64,000 bases of DNA from Monomorium pharaonis (lineage: Eukaryota > Arthropoda > Insecta > Hymenoptera > Formicidae): positions 7,200,061 through 7,264,060 of the forward strand of contig NC_050474.1 of NCBI RefSeq assembly GCF_013373865.1, in the 5' to 3' direction. The notes below the pieces were generated by a model, which saw only the letters and a list, made by a program, of their open reading frames with translations, was not told the DNA's origin and searched no databases. The position numbers and the translations under genes are program-made. Below, in pieces: positions 51,837 to 64,000 of this stretch (positions are counted from its first letter, which is position 1; each line of letters opens with the position of its first letter).

Positions 51837-52675
51837 CGGTAGACAGCCCTCCCCCCTCCGGTCCTCGAACCGGATAATTTTCGCGCGTAATAAAATTAAT
51901 AAACCGCGCTTAACCGTACGATTGCTCAATTGCCGAATAATCGCGGATGATTCACTCTCGCTCGTTTCGCATTCGCTCCTTCTCCAATCCCCGTCGTGCC
52001 CCCGTAATAGCGGCGCGGGGCATTTCCTCGAGATCTCTTAACTCATTAATCAATTAACCGGCTATTACCGCTCGCAATAGGAGCATCCGCGTTTAATCGG
52101 CCCTTTAAACCCCCCCTCCCAAAACAAAATAAAACGCAGAAACGTTACCGAGTAAGCGCGATTGCAGCTTTAACAGCTTGGCGAATTCGACAAACGGGTA
52201 TACATCATTGTTTATTAATACCGCAAATACAGCGGAACCGGGAGATAGCAGCGAGAACGGGATGGAAGTGATCCTCATAAATCGCAAAATGGATAGCGTC
52301 ATCCGATAATTAACATCCGCTCGACCTCGTTTCCCGTGGAGGCGAGAGGATGCTGCGCGCATCGAGCCGGAAGGGAGGGTGGATGGGGACAAAAGATCGA
52401 AGATACGTCGTCGTCGGTGTCGCCGTCGTGAAAAGCGCAAACGAGGGACGATAATTCAGAAGTCGACGGTCGTTGTAATTTTATCTCGGGCGGCGGCGCG
52501 GCCGGGGGGGGGGGGGAGGGGGATGGTGGTAACCTCGGGGAACGTAAAGCGAAACGGAAGGAGAAAAACGGAGGTGGTGGATGTGCCGTAATGTTTTACG
52601 ATTCTCATTTATAATGTCGGGTAATGTTCCGCTCAGTATGCGGTGCGTATTCGCGGACGACGCGAACTGCATCGC

Positions 52676-52707
<32 letters not shown>

Positions 52708-54263
52708 CGCGCACCCCCCACCCCCTCCCCCCCCCGGAATATCGTTCCGCGCGGCATTAATTCTCGTATCTGGAATTTATCGCGTCCCTCTGCCCCTTTG
52801 TCAACCCTCTGCGGCCGTTCTTTCCCATCGTCCGCGAATATTTCGCGAGTTGGAAATTTAACCGGCGATTTCGCGAACGAGGCAACGCGCCGCTTTTTCA
52901 CGGTTCCCCCCTTTTTTTTTCTCACGGAGAAAAAGGAAAGGAGAATGAGGAGGCCGCTGAATTATTTTCGTTCCCCCCCCCCCTGGGTTGTTCATCTCGC
53001 TCCGTAGGAGTGTTTAAAGCGTAATGCGAGGCCTGAAATCGCCGCGCGCGCGCGCGCCGCGCGAGAAGACAGATTCCAGATCTTACATACTTAATTATCG
53101 GGGCTCGTAAATTCTTATAGCGGCGAGAAATCGTGCAGCCGCGCGGCCCCCGTCGTTTAAACAGGGGCCCCGAGGAAAAATCGACGCGCCGATAAATTGA
53201 TCGCGGGAGAGGAAGTCTGCGAAGTCGGGTGACTTATACCACCAAATTACTCGAGAGAGGAGATACGTGGGCGCGCCCTGAATGTTTCATCCCCCGTATG
53301 ATAAATATTTCCCGCTAAATAACTCTGGGGGTGCGGGGGGGGGGGAGGGGAGTGAAGCGGACGTTTTTAGGTGCATCAGGAAAAATTATTAACGTGCCTC
53401 CGCCCGGTTAGAAATACGAGGTCCCCGACCTTTCCGCGATATTGCCGTAATCTATCGTAAGTGCCAGATGGACCGTTATAAAAGTTGCGCGTATATAGGG
53501 GAGGGAAAAAAAAAACCCCGGGAAATAAATTATAATTGCATCCATCACGGTCGCCGTAACTCGATTAAAAAGAACGCAAGTCCGTATAATTCAGCGTAAT
53601 ACGCCCCAGATAAGCGTACAGCACTTAGCTGAAATTAACATTAATAAAATTTGCCCGTTCCCGCAAAATTCCCAGAAGACCTACGCCGGAACCTTCATAA
53701 TGGCCGCGTTTTACGAACTTCGCGGCTCGCAGGCTCATTTATAAAGCTTGAACGGGGGAAGACGAGCGGCGGTTCCGCGAATTCAATAAAAGATGCCCCG
53801 AGTGTGGGCGGAGGAGTGCTCACTTTTTCACGACGCTATCGAACGCCATCGCGTTCAGCGTCGAAAAGGAAAAGGACAATCGTGAGGGATAATGCGAACG
53901 GTGAATCATAAATGTACGGGCGTAGAGACAGATATCCTCTCGCGCTTCCTTTGTGCATACTCGTTCTCAAGCACTCCGATTGAGAAAAGAATTCTATTAT
54001 TTATTCGGAAATTTATGAATTCAGTGAGGAACACTTTGAGGTAGCAAAACAATCGATGATCTCGCGCTCGGCGAAGATATTATTAACGCGGTACAAAGTG
54101 AGATGTGTGCCGCGCTGTATTTTTAATAATAAACTACATACAGGTGTTCGTACACACCTACACGTATCATGTTTCATCGAGTTGGCCAAATATTATGGTA
54201 TAAACATAACTTCATATCGCGGCCAATTTTACTCAGAATATAAACGATGCACGAGATCTCCGG

Positions 54264-54337
54264 TCCATAATAATAATAATAATAATAATAATAATTCGAG
54301 CGAAAATTAATTTCGTTCGAGTTATTATTATTATGGA
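54264..54337. repeat. Inverted repeat containing an AAT microsatellite
   Basis: TCCATAATAATAATAAT...TTCGAGCGAAA pairs with TTTCGTTCGAG...TTATTATTATTATGGA. The left arm holds about twice as many AAT units as the right arm, so the palindrome is intact apart from the expansion. Confidence 0.75.
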
Positions 54338-56805
54338 AGGAGAGAGAGAGAGAGTGGAATGAGCCTTAATTAAATGTGCCTTAATTAAGAAGAAATTATC
54401 AGATGTCGTCATATCGATATGCGAGCCACAGAGTTGAATTCAAACAGCTCGTTTTCAACAAAATTCTATTATCCGTTATACCGTGATGTACAAATGCAAA
54501 AGAGGAGGAAACAAAAAATCCAAAAGCTCATTTATTTGAGCGAAACTACAATTGACGTGTAACGCAATTGTGTAATGCGATCCATATATATGATTATATT
54601 ATAATTATATATTCTATAATTTAATGAGCCTGGCAGCAATAAAAACGTTAATTATCCCGTATCGTTTTACAATAGCTGTATGAAACTGACAAAATGCTAC
54701 ATTTACATCTGCCCAAGTTACACACCACCGTGTGTAACAACCGTACGAGCGCAAATACCATTTCCTCGTTGAAGATTTCACTCGAACAAGCCCCTCTTAC
54801 GAGCGGACAACGTGTAATATACATTAATGTATAATTAATTAAACGCCAACGACGTAATGCGAAATAGCTATACGTACGCAATCTATAATCATTTTATTAA
54901 TAACGCGTTACCAAACCATTATCGAAACAGTTACGAAACAACGGCAATTAGACTACCGATCTCCTGTAGACCGGACGGTACGTGTGCCGGTTTGCGTTAG
55001 CGTACGTAAAGGGAAGTTGTCCCCGCTCGTTTAAAGAACTTTAAAGCCACGTACACACCGGCCGCCCGCGCGACGCTCATATATGTAGGCAAATGAAGGG
55101 GAATCGCAATTTCTGCGACGGCAATTTATTCGGGTCGAACGGCCGAACGGGCGTATTAATATCCGCAAATGACAGGCAAAACACACGTCTCGATCGACTC
55201 GTAATATCACGTTGCCGGCACGGTAATCGGGTCGAGCCCCTGCGTTCGTCTCTCGGCGAACGACGAGGATCACGTGCATAACTATCCGCCCCCCCCCCCG
55301 CGAACCTCTCTCTCTCGTTTTATCACTCGCATTATGATGTCGGAATATATATAGCGCGCTGTCCGCCGCCGCGCCTTGGAAACACCGGCGAGTAATCGCC
55401 GCGTATCGATTTTCTGCGTGACGACTTCTGCGGAACGGTGCTAAAGCAGCCCCCTTTTTATCGCCGCGGGAACCGTGCGTCGCCCATTAGGATCTTTACA
55501 CTCTCGCAGGGAGTGCGAAACCTTCATTTGTCCACGAGATCGAGATCCGTATCCGAAATCCGCCTCGACGATTATTTGTTCGAATTACTTTCGGGGTGTC
55601 TTACGAGCTCCTAACAATTTTTCAAGTTAATCGATCGAAAACCTCCGGTTATCGAGAGCTCGTCGCTTGCCGCGTTCAAGCTGAAATAATGAAATGATTT
55701 TAATAAGGGTCACATAAAAAGCGAGAATCCAAATCTGAGTTGGGTAATAATTGCTCAATAAATCTCGAGTGAAAATTAACCTCGTGTAATTTTTCATTCT
55801 GCGATATTTAGAGAATAGCGAAGAAGTTAAAAGTTTAATAATAAAGTTGAAACGTTAATTAACTTTTAAATGAATAATTTGTGCCTTTAACTAGTTATTT
55901 TTAAAACACAAACTTAAATTTCTTTTTACAAGTTAAAAATTACTTTAAAGGTAAAAAAAATTGTAAAAGAAAAAACCTTTTCACATAAAACAATAATGGT
56001 CCTTTCACGTATAAACTTAATTTACGAATAAATTATTCAATTTAGAAATCCATATTGTAAGTGTTTTATCTAAAATAATCTGATTTTACAAAATTACGAC
56101 ATTCTAATTTAATATAAATAATGCCTTACAAAATTAACTTTTGCCATGACTTAATTTAACTTAATCTTAACGCAATTTTTAACCGAGTTAGTTTTTCATT
56201 CGCGCAACTTTTAACTAAATTAATTTCATTCAATTAAATTAAATTAAATTTTTAAAAAAATATTAACTTACTCAACCAATATCAATCTACAAATTTATTT
56301 AACTGAAACGTTCAGACCTTTCCATCGGGTAAATTAAAAAAGTAATTTATTAACGTCCTTAAAATATGAAGGTGACATTCACACCGATAAGCGAATTCAA
56401 TCGCAGCGCGCGAATAAAGCGACGAATTTACGTGCGCGAGAAGTGGGATGACGGGGAACAACTTACGTGTCGAGTGTCTTTCGTTTTCGAGCGGCGAAGT
56501 CATGACGACATTAAGCCGCGGAAAATGCATCGGCGACGCAAACGTAAAGAGCACAATTTTACAACTCGCGCCTAGCCGCGCGGACAATAACGCACGTAAA
56601 TGCGGATGTCGGGGTTTGCGCGACACTACGACAGCGTGCGCGTTAAGCCGCGACGACAAGAGGAGAGAGAGGGGGAGGAGGTGGAATCCGTTGAAAGCCG
56701 ATGCCACGACGTCCGTTTAATTTAATTAAATATAAAATCAATTACGCGCGACGCGTACACGTAGCTTCCGCGGTGTAGGACTCGCGGGGACGACTCGTCC
56801 GTGAA

Positions 56806-56824
56806 GAGAGAGAGAGAGAGAGAG
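56806..56824. repeat. (GA)n microsatellite
   Basis: Short GA run. Confidence 0.85.
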
Positions 56825-57204
56825 AACTGGGGGGGGAGAAAAAGAGTTCGCCTTCTGCAAAAACAGAATCGTCGCCGATGAATCGACGCGGCGCGCGAGC
56901 CGGCCACGGGAAGCAAGCAATTATGTAACTATCCCGCGCTGATGGCCGACGATTAAATCTTCCCGCAACTATGCGCGCGTGCATGTGCATATATGTGCAT
57001 ACGTTATGCGCGCGTCAGCATCGTGACTGGTTGTTTTTGCGGGAAAATATATTTACGTAGTGCAACTTCACTAGAATAGCATTAAAGTTCGCCAGTTTAC
57101 GTGCGTTGTATTCGTAAAGGCGGGTAATGAAGTAAAAAAGCAATTACTTTCACAATTATCAGCGTACAAGCAAATGTTATTTATGTTTAAAACTATACGT
57201 ATAG

Positions 57205-57420
57205 TAACGGAATAATAAATACACGCTTATAGAGCCAAAGCTGGTTGGATTTTGCTAAGTACTTTAATAATTGAATGTACAAACGTTTCGGCACATTGGT
57301 TTCGGTCATCTTCAGTGTACAACAACAATTTTCCTCGCAGTTACAATATATTAATTATTAAAATACTTAACCAAATCCAATCAGCTTTGACTTTACAAGC
57401 GTGTATTTATTATTTCGTTA
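57205..57420. mobile_element. 216-bp element with 68-nt inverted arms
   Basis: Arms 57205-57272 and 57353-57420 are close reverse complements (TAACG[G/A]AATAATAAATAC at the tips, then ACGCTT, CAAAGCTG and TTGGATTT, ending TTTAATAATT). The 80-nt centre, read on the minus strand, has CACTGAAGATGACCGAAACC and CCGAAACGTTTGTACA. I associate CTGAAGATG...CGAAACGT sequences with ends of Penelope-like and other arthropod retroelements (memory, unverified). It could equally be a foldback MITE. Confidence 0.6.
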
Positions 57421-58494
57421 TTTGTTCAATAAAAGAGCCCGTACTGATATATCTTTAATAAAATATTACAAACTAGAATTTGTAAACACAAAGTACACGA
57501 AACTAATTGGTCGAACGTAGATTATTGGGAGTTTATTTTCTGCTGCAGATTCACAAAATAATTATAATTTTTAGAGAAAACTCGATTGTGGAAGTGAAAA
57601 CCTTTGCCAGTGATATATTTTCATTAAAAGCAACGTTCGACCTTATGAAAAAATTCATTGACTCGTTATTATATTAGTATTTAAATTTTAAAAAATGCAA
57701 CAAATCGTCGATTCTAATTTATTTCTATCTTTAAAAGGCAAATATGTGTAAAAAAAAAATCGTAAAACTATGGCGAAATCATATTAAATAAACACAAGCT
57801 TATTTACAGTCAACAAAATTAATTTCTTGAACACACCAAATGTTGAGTTTATTTTATGCTACAAATTAAAAACATACTTTAAATAGAAAAACACCAAGGG
57901 TCTTCGCTTCTAATCAAATTTCCGCTAAAAAATTAGATTTAGTGAATTTACAGCTTAAAATAAACTTCCACTTGTGCAGCTAGGCAATTAGTTTCGTAAT
58001 GGTATTATTGCATTATACATTTCACTATTGTAAGTCAAGTTAATAATAACTATCGAACATAACAAATATAATAAAAAAATAAGAAAAGATGTTAAAAAAT
58101 CATGTTTCTATCATATGTATATAAACTGGATTTTAAAATCGCTCTCACAGCGCCGAGGTACACCATATACATCCAGTATTCGCATTCCCGTAACGACATC
58201 GATACGCGCGCACGGAACCAGCTAGCGTGCATATTCGACCGCGGGGAGATAACCGCGAAGCAAACGCGATTCCGACTCGGTAATAACTGGAAACGCCGGG
58301 GCCGTCTCGGCGCGATCGGGACGGTAATGTGAAGAATAAACCGCCGACGGCATGGTTTATTTATCTACGCTTTTAATCGATTCCGAATAAAGGGCCCACC
58401 CTTCGCATGGCGACCCGCTGATTGGCAAGAAATCGCGCGCCACCCTGCTCGCCACCCGAAAAACCGGTATGAGTTACGGCGCCGAGATAAAATC

Positions 58495-58527
<33 letters not shown>
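58495..58527. repeat. (CT)n microsatellite
   Basis: CT run of about 16 units. Confidence 0.95.
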
Positions 58528-58530
<3 letters not shown>

Positions 58531-59173
58531 CCCGCCCGGGATCAACGATATTGCGCCGATCCTACGAGACGACAGCTTTTTCTTGCGGGTTATGGCGAGT
58601 ACCGCGCGCGCTTGGAGAAATCCTGAGTATCGATACGATCGAGTTGTCATACCGCAAATCGCTTTTTCAGCCGTCGCACTCGCCGTCGGGGGAGGAGGGG
58701 GGGGGGAGGGAAGGGGGAGAATGCGCCGCGCTGCGCCGTCCGGCATCTCCGTGATATTAATCTCGGATGAAAGTTAATTTAGAATTGATTTACAGGTACA
58801 CGATCGATACATCGTGGCTCGTCGCGGATTATCTTAGTAACCAAATAAATTGCACGGGGTGTCCCACATACCACGTGAGTGACGATGAGTTCTGTAATCG
58901 AATCGGTGAACGCGGAAGGGACACGAGTCATATTTCTCACGAAAATCACTTTTCTGCAGCGTTCAACTTTATCCAATATTATATATATTCTCTTGCCTAA
59001 GTATTTCCTTATTTTTGTAGTGGCATTTCTTTCAAACCAAGCACCGAAAAGAAGGTATTCTTGGTTTGCAAAGAAATTCTAAAAGTAAAAATTCGTATAT
59101 TGGGAAAAGTATATAATTTAGGTAATAATAATCAACCCTAAATATTAAGCCTTGACGAAGTAGTTTGTTTAGT

Positions 59174-59240
59174 GATATTTAGTAATCGGTTGTTATTTAG
59201 TTATTATTGACATAACCAATAGATATTACTAAATATTTGA
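59174..59240. repeat. Short imperfect inverted repeat
   Basis: ATATTTAGTAAT...GGTTGTTAT faces ATAACCAAT...ATTACTAAATAT across about 15 nt. AT-rich, origin unknown. Confidence 0.4.
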
Positions 59241-60019
59241 TTGCATTAATTAGACATTTAATTGGAAATTTTCACCAAAACATTATTATTATTATTCAAT
59301 TCGTTTCTTCTCTCAGTGTAACAGGTATTCCTTATAATTTTTGTAAAGATATTTTTATAAAGAATTTTTATAAAGACAAGTTAAATAAGATATAAAGAGG
59401 GATTTATTCTATATAGAATTCATTCTTCACACAAATAAAAAAAATTAATTTTAAAATATATTATAGAAACACATTGTTTTTCATCGACCATGAAGCTCAG
59501 TATATTAATCTTTAAAATATACATATCTGGAACTAGATTAGCCTTTTTTATAACTAGGTCTTTTTCAAAAACTCAATATTCAGCTCTTCGGTATTCCCCG
59601 ATCTCGATCTCTCTGGCAAGAGAATAAATCAAACGATAGTTAAAAAAAATTCATCACCCTGTCACGATAAGGAAAATAAAGAATGCATGTTTTGCTCGTC
59701 GATAAGCAAATTGGAGGAGAAACTTGAAATGTCAAACGTCGTACGTGCACACGATCGGTTATAAATTCCGCAACTGGAGTAACTAATTGTATGTACATGC
59801 GGCATTTAAATGTCGAAAGGATAAGCGCGCGAGTGTAACGCGCTACTTGAAAATATAATGAACCGTAAGTTACGATCGCTAACTAAACTTTGTACTATAA
59901 GGTACGCAAACGACGACGCGCGTATAAACAGAAGGATATTCTGTCATAAAACGCGCGACTCTCGCGCAAGAGTTGTGTAACCGGCCGAAGAGCAATCGAC
60001 AACAAATGGTTCCCGCGAA

Positions 60020-60039
60020 CCGCGCGCGCGCGCGCGCGG
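60020..60039. repeat. (CG)n run
   Basis: Alternating CG of about 9-10 units next to the 60.06-kb MITE. It is potentially Z-forming and unusual for a CpG-methylated vertebrate genome, consistent with an insect. Confidence 0.8.
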
Positions 60040-60059
60040 GGCTCCGAACGTCGCTCTTA

Positions 60060-60220
60060 TGCCCGAATCACGCTAGCGATTAGCGATTGCGTTTGCGCTT
60101 TACAATTGTCTCTTGACCAATCAGAAGGCAGCTGCCGGCGATTATACGATTAGCGATTCTTATTTACCTAACCGTCTATTTGTCAAGAGACAATCGGTAA
60201 TCGCTAGTGTGATTCGAGCA
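60060..60220. mobile_element. 161-bp MITE, PIF/Harbinger-like
   Basis: The left end TGCCCGAATCACGCTAGCGA and the reverse complement of the right end TGCTCGAATCACACTAGCGA match at 18 of 20. Similarity continues inward (TTAGCGATTG/TTACCGATTG) and an inner pair of GTCTCTTGAC / GTCAAGAGAC lies on opposite arms. TTA flanks both sides (60057-60059 and 60221-60223). A 3-bp TWA duplication is characteristic of PIF/Harbinger. It has no coding capacity. Confidence 0.75.
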
Positions 60221-62540
60221 TTACATGCATCCATCCATCTATCCATCTCACGCTCGGCCATAAAAGCCCGATCGCGCGGATCGCCCGCTAATTGAATTTA
60301 ATCTCAATCGACTTTTTACGTCGCCGATCGATAATTGCCGAGACGGTTTTGCGAAAACTGGTCGCCGCGCGCGCGGCGGGCCTCGCGTGCAACGTGCATC
60401 GCGCGGTAATTGCATCCCCCGGAGTTGACGAGGTCGCGAAAAAGAGAGCGTCGGCCGATAAACTTCGCGTCGTATCTCCCTGATTGCACGGCTACCTTCG
60501 TACCACAGTTACCGCTTTATATAGAATACACTTTGGAAGAACGTGACGCGTTACAATCTATATAACGATTACGAGAGAGCGCGCCGACGTTTATACAGGG
60601 CACTCTCGACGTTAACGTTATACGGCGGCTAAAGCAGAAAACACACCGTCGACCACTCCGCGGCCCTTCTCGTAAAAGGCGCTTTGAACGTGGCTTCGGT
60701 AATTGTTCGCTGCGAAGTGCGCAAGGAGAAAAAAAAATCTTTATGGTTTTATTTTCCATCCGCGAGGAAGGAGAACGAGAGAGGAGATCCCTCCCCCCCC
60801 CCCATCGTAAAAGCAAAGTCGAGTCGTTATTTTCCGGAGGCCGTGACGACGATGACCTGCGGATTTTTAACACGACGCTTAATAACGAATCCGCTCGCGA
60901 ACCCAATACTTTTTTTTTTTTTTAAACACTCGCGCCACGTATTCTTCTCGATTTACGGAGAGCCGCGATAAATGGGAAACCTCTCGGAAGTTAAATCAAT
61001 CAAGTCCATTTTTTTGCAAATTTCTTCATTTTAGTACAACAAAATATAGAATAAGGCGATTACAATTTCGTAGAACCTTAAACGAAATGGAACTGTCGAG
61101 ATTCAAGATTGTTAATTCCGTAAACTCATTGTGTGAATCTCTTCTTTTTAGTCAGAAAGTTCTTTTTGTTCGAGTATAAAAAAACTTTCGAACATTTTAC
61201 ATGAAATACTTACGTACAAATCTGAACAATAATATTATTCCTTTGTCAATTTTTCTTTTGTTACCACTATAAATTGTAAACGACAAAAACAGTTTGTTTT
61301 CTGTGAAAAATATCGGTGATATAAGTGCTACATTTAAAATTTAACTTGCAAAATGTTTTTAAATACTTATTACAACGATAATTTCTATTTCACATTCATA
61401 TGTTAATTAATTCAGTTTACAAACTTTGTAATTAATATAATTACAATAATTAATATTTATATTGCATTCTGTGTTCAAAAAACAAGAATATATGTTAAAA
61501 GTGCAATATACATCTTACTTTACGTAATTAGTTTGCAATTTCCCCAATTTACTTTTCTACGGGGTCAATTAGTTTGCCTTTGAGAAGTTCAAACAGCTGT
61601 GATGGCGTCTGTTTCATTTTACGCAAATTATTCCATAAGAAGACTTCAAGATCGACACTTTCACGCGCTTGAGCGAAAAAAAGTCGCACTCGATATCAGG
61701 AATTCTTCAATAATTATGACAGCCTTGAATGCCCGATTTCCTTTGAGGAGACCGATCGTCCCGCGCCTATATCCTCAAGTCTAACGAGTAACAATAAAAG
61801 AAGAATGTGTAATGCAATAATTTCGCCGGTTGGGAAAAAAGTCGCTCGCGTGTCCGAGTAATTACTTGGAAGAAAGACCTCTTCGCATATACGCCTCCCC
61901 GGCGTAAGTAATGACCATCGGCGTGTAATTCCAGACCCGCTGGTCTCACGCAAAAAGACTCTCTTTTAAAGAAAAAAAAAACGAAAGGAAAAAAAAAGGA
62001 AAATCGAATCCATTATACCTCCGTTTGACATCTATATGGATGTATTGGTAATAATCAGTTGGACCTTGAGGATCGATAGGTTCATTTATACGGAATAAAA
62101 CCGGGAACGTGCTGGAAGGTGAAGGGCGGTAAGTGGCACCTCAAGGCGAAATACTAATAGCGGGGGATGGGGGGGGGCCGCGCAAAGAAAATGAATCGAT
62201 CTCAATTATCGCGGGAGATAAGGGCGGAAGACGGCGGAACGCGGCGCTGCGGCGGGTAAATAATATTTATCACTCGCTAGAAAACCCGCATTACCATCAC
62301 TGCACTCGTCTGTTTTCAATTCCTTACCGCGCGATATATATATTTCATTCCGCCTCGCGGAAAGGATCAATCTCAATTCTCTCAATCTCAATCCCGGAGT
62401 AATAACCGGGCCTGGATGGGATCCTTTTAAGATACTCGCGCTCTGAATATACCGCGCAACATATAAATATCCGTAATCTCGCAACGATTGAGATCTCCCT
62501 CGCTCCAATAATTCATCTCGGTAGTCTTCTCTTACGGCCT

Positions 62541-62566
62541 TCCTCTCTCTCTCTCTCTCTCTCTCC
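62541..62566. repeat. (CT)n microsatellite
   Basis: CT run in a pyrimidine-rich stretch. Confidence 0.9.
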
Positions 62567-64000
62567 CCTCCCGCAATAAAATCCGCAACAATGGCCTCCG
62601 ACGTTTTTATCGTTCCACTTAATAACGAGCAAGCGCCAACTGACGCTAAACGTTACAGCCGGGGATATTCATGAATCCGATAATTGTCCCGACCTTGGGA
62701 CAACGCGGCACGATCGCGCGCGCTCCGCCGACGCGACGCGGCGTCCGATAAAATTTCATCGCGATCGATCCGCGCGATATTTCGATTCTCGCGTTACTTA
62801 TCTAACAGAACCGCGGCACAACGACGGCCGGGGGGGGGGGGCCCGCGCAAAACCGCGATGTACGTACGTCCGGATTGAAAATAAACGACCCGCTAAATAT
62901 TCCGGCCTGACATTGCACACCGGCGCAATAATTGCGGTGGCCTCGGAATACCTCGCGTACTTCTTCGTTCTTTGAATTGCGCCTCGTAACGAGTACGGCC
63001 GATAAAACTGCACGCGCATTGAATGAAAACGATCGTAGCACGAAACTCGTTATCGAAATATGCACCCATTTTGCTCACCACCGGCATTATTCTCGTTATT
63101 TACGATGGGAAGCCGAGCAAAAAGGAGCTAAAACGGATACCATCTTCTGGAGCAATAAGCTTCTGTTATATGGTAAATATGAAAGTTAAAAAAAGTGACA
63201 TAATCTTGAGGCAGTAATAAAAAGAAGCGTAATATAGGGGGAGAATGCATACCACGGTCGCTTGAATCCTGAATATTTTATATTTTCACTTAAAATTAAT
63301 ATGCGACGTTTAGTGACAAAAATATGAGATAAAGAAAAGTGCATGTTGTTTTGTGCATACTAAAAATATTTTAAATAAAGTGTAATTAATGCTAATTTTG
63401 GGCTGTTTATGTATTTAATAATAATGTAATCATTTAATTCTATTTCAAATTTTTGTATTTTCATCAAAGATTTATGTAAAATATTGTATATTTATTACAT
63501 ATAATATTTGAAATTATTATACAAAGGCTAAATCGATACTCTTATAAAATCTATCAAGTTTGCTGAATCGTACATTTTAGACGATCGGTTGCTTAAATCA
63601 TATCTTTTGCGGCAGAAAAACTTATGCTAAATGAATTTATTATTGTGGTAAAAGAAAGATACAGTAAAGGGGGAGGGAGTAGTATTTTTTCCTGTCCACA
63701 TAAAAATTATTTTTGAATAAAAATGAACTCTTCTTGATAAAAAAAACTCTAAAAATTTTTTCACTGTGTCTATTCAAGATTATCAAATTCTTTAAGGACG
63801 AAAAACGATTGTAAATCTGAAACTAATTTTTTTCTGTGCACCAAATGGGAAAAGTACAATAAGAAATAATTCAAGTAGTACGCATTCGCGTTGGATCTCA
63901 TCCTTATTACGTTCAGTATTAAGAAATGAAGAACGAAAAAACAGAAGGAACTTCAAATCCGTAAAAAAAAAAAGGTCACGGCGCGATCATCCGCTCGTGA

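Larger units (their letters stand above)
44436..64000 (-). other. 5' intron or upstream region of the MBD5/6-like gene
   Basis: About 19.6 kb with no recognisable coding exon on either strand. I looked for a minus-strand exon encoding the MBD core (CKCGLECP-like or NFDP-like peptides) and found none. A strong donor-like site on the minus strand near 50810-50830 (ATCAAG|GTAAGC) could mark a non-coding 5' exon but has no coding support. The tract is GC-rich and CpG-rich with AT-rich islands (for example 55.7-56.3 kb and 57.4-58.1 kb) and carries several short transposon-like elements, listed separately. Confidence 0.5.

Noticed and set aside
1..64000. CRISPR array, phage, operon or other prokaryotic system
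   Set aside because: No regularly spaced identical repeats, no dense same-strand gene arrays and clear spliceosomal introns. The DNA is eukaryotic.

Overview
The window is animal nuclear DNA, most likely from a hymenopteran insect and plausibly an ant. The evidence is a spliced gene with phase-matched GT/AG introns, many dinucleotide and trinucleotide microsatellites, scattered short non-autonomous DNA transposons, and a patchwork of very AT-rich tracts and GC-rich tracts in which CpG is not depleted. No prokaryotic gene, operon, CRISPR array or tRNA/rRNA gene was recognised. The species call is inference.

One protein-coding gene was found, on the minus strand between about 44435 and 25185. 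I identify it as the insect orthologue of vertebrate MBD5/MBD6 (Drosophila six-banded, sba). Seven in-window exons join in frame. In 5'->3' order they are 44435-44219 (the LCNHKRK segment that follows the methyl-CpG-binding-like domain), 36735-36581 (lysine-rich nuclear signal), 36302-31266 (giant glutamine-rich exon), 31091-31041 or its long form 31091-30201, 29435-29288, 26874-26571 (PWWP domain) and 25425-25185 (conserved C-terminal helix, stop). The N-terminal exon or exons with the MBD core were not found up to position 64000, so the gene start lies beyond the window or in an exon I could not see. The 31091-30201 exon stays open to its own stop. The sequence therefore predicts two isoforms: a PWWP form (2050 residues encoded here) and a PWWP-less form with an acidic tail (2099 residues encoded here).

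Layout: 1 to about 25050 is flank 3' of the gene, AT-rich and without a convincing gene. It holds several inverted-repeat elements, two diverged copies of a small ORF-bearing repeat (about 6.8-7.3 kb and 8.4-8.6 kb), and two inverted copies of an AT-rich repeat (about 15.7-16.35 kb and 20.4-20.84 kb). The first copy carries a 206-bp TA-flanked transposon, and the second preserves the empty target site. 25185-44435 is the gene body. 44436-64000 is the 5' intron or upstream region, GC- and CpG-rich, with a hAT-like repeat pair, a TTAA-flanked element (48.3 kb), a 68-bp-arm inverted repeat (57.2 kb) and a PIF/Harbinger-type MITE (60.06 kb).

Functionally the window is about one chromatin regulator. 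MBD5/MBD6 proteins are known to associate with the PR-DUB (BAP1/Calypso-ASXL) histone H2A deubiquitinase through the MBD. The splice choice seen here would add or remove the PWWP chromatin-reading module. I saw no evidence of a novel multi-gene system. The more notable signals are the alternative C-termini, the empty-site proof of a transposon insertion, and several long inverted repeats.
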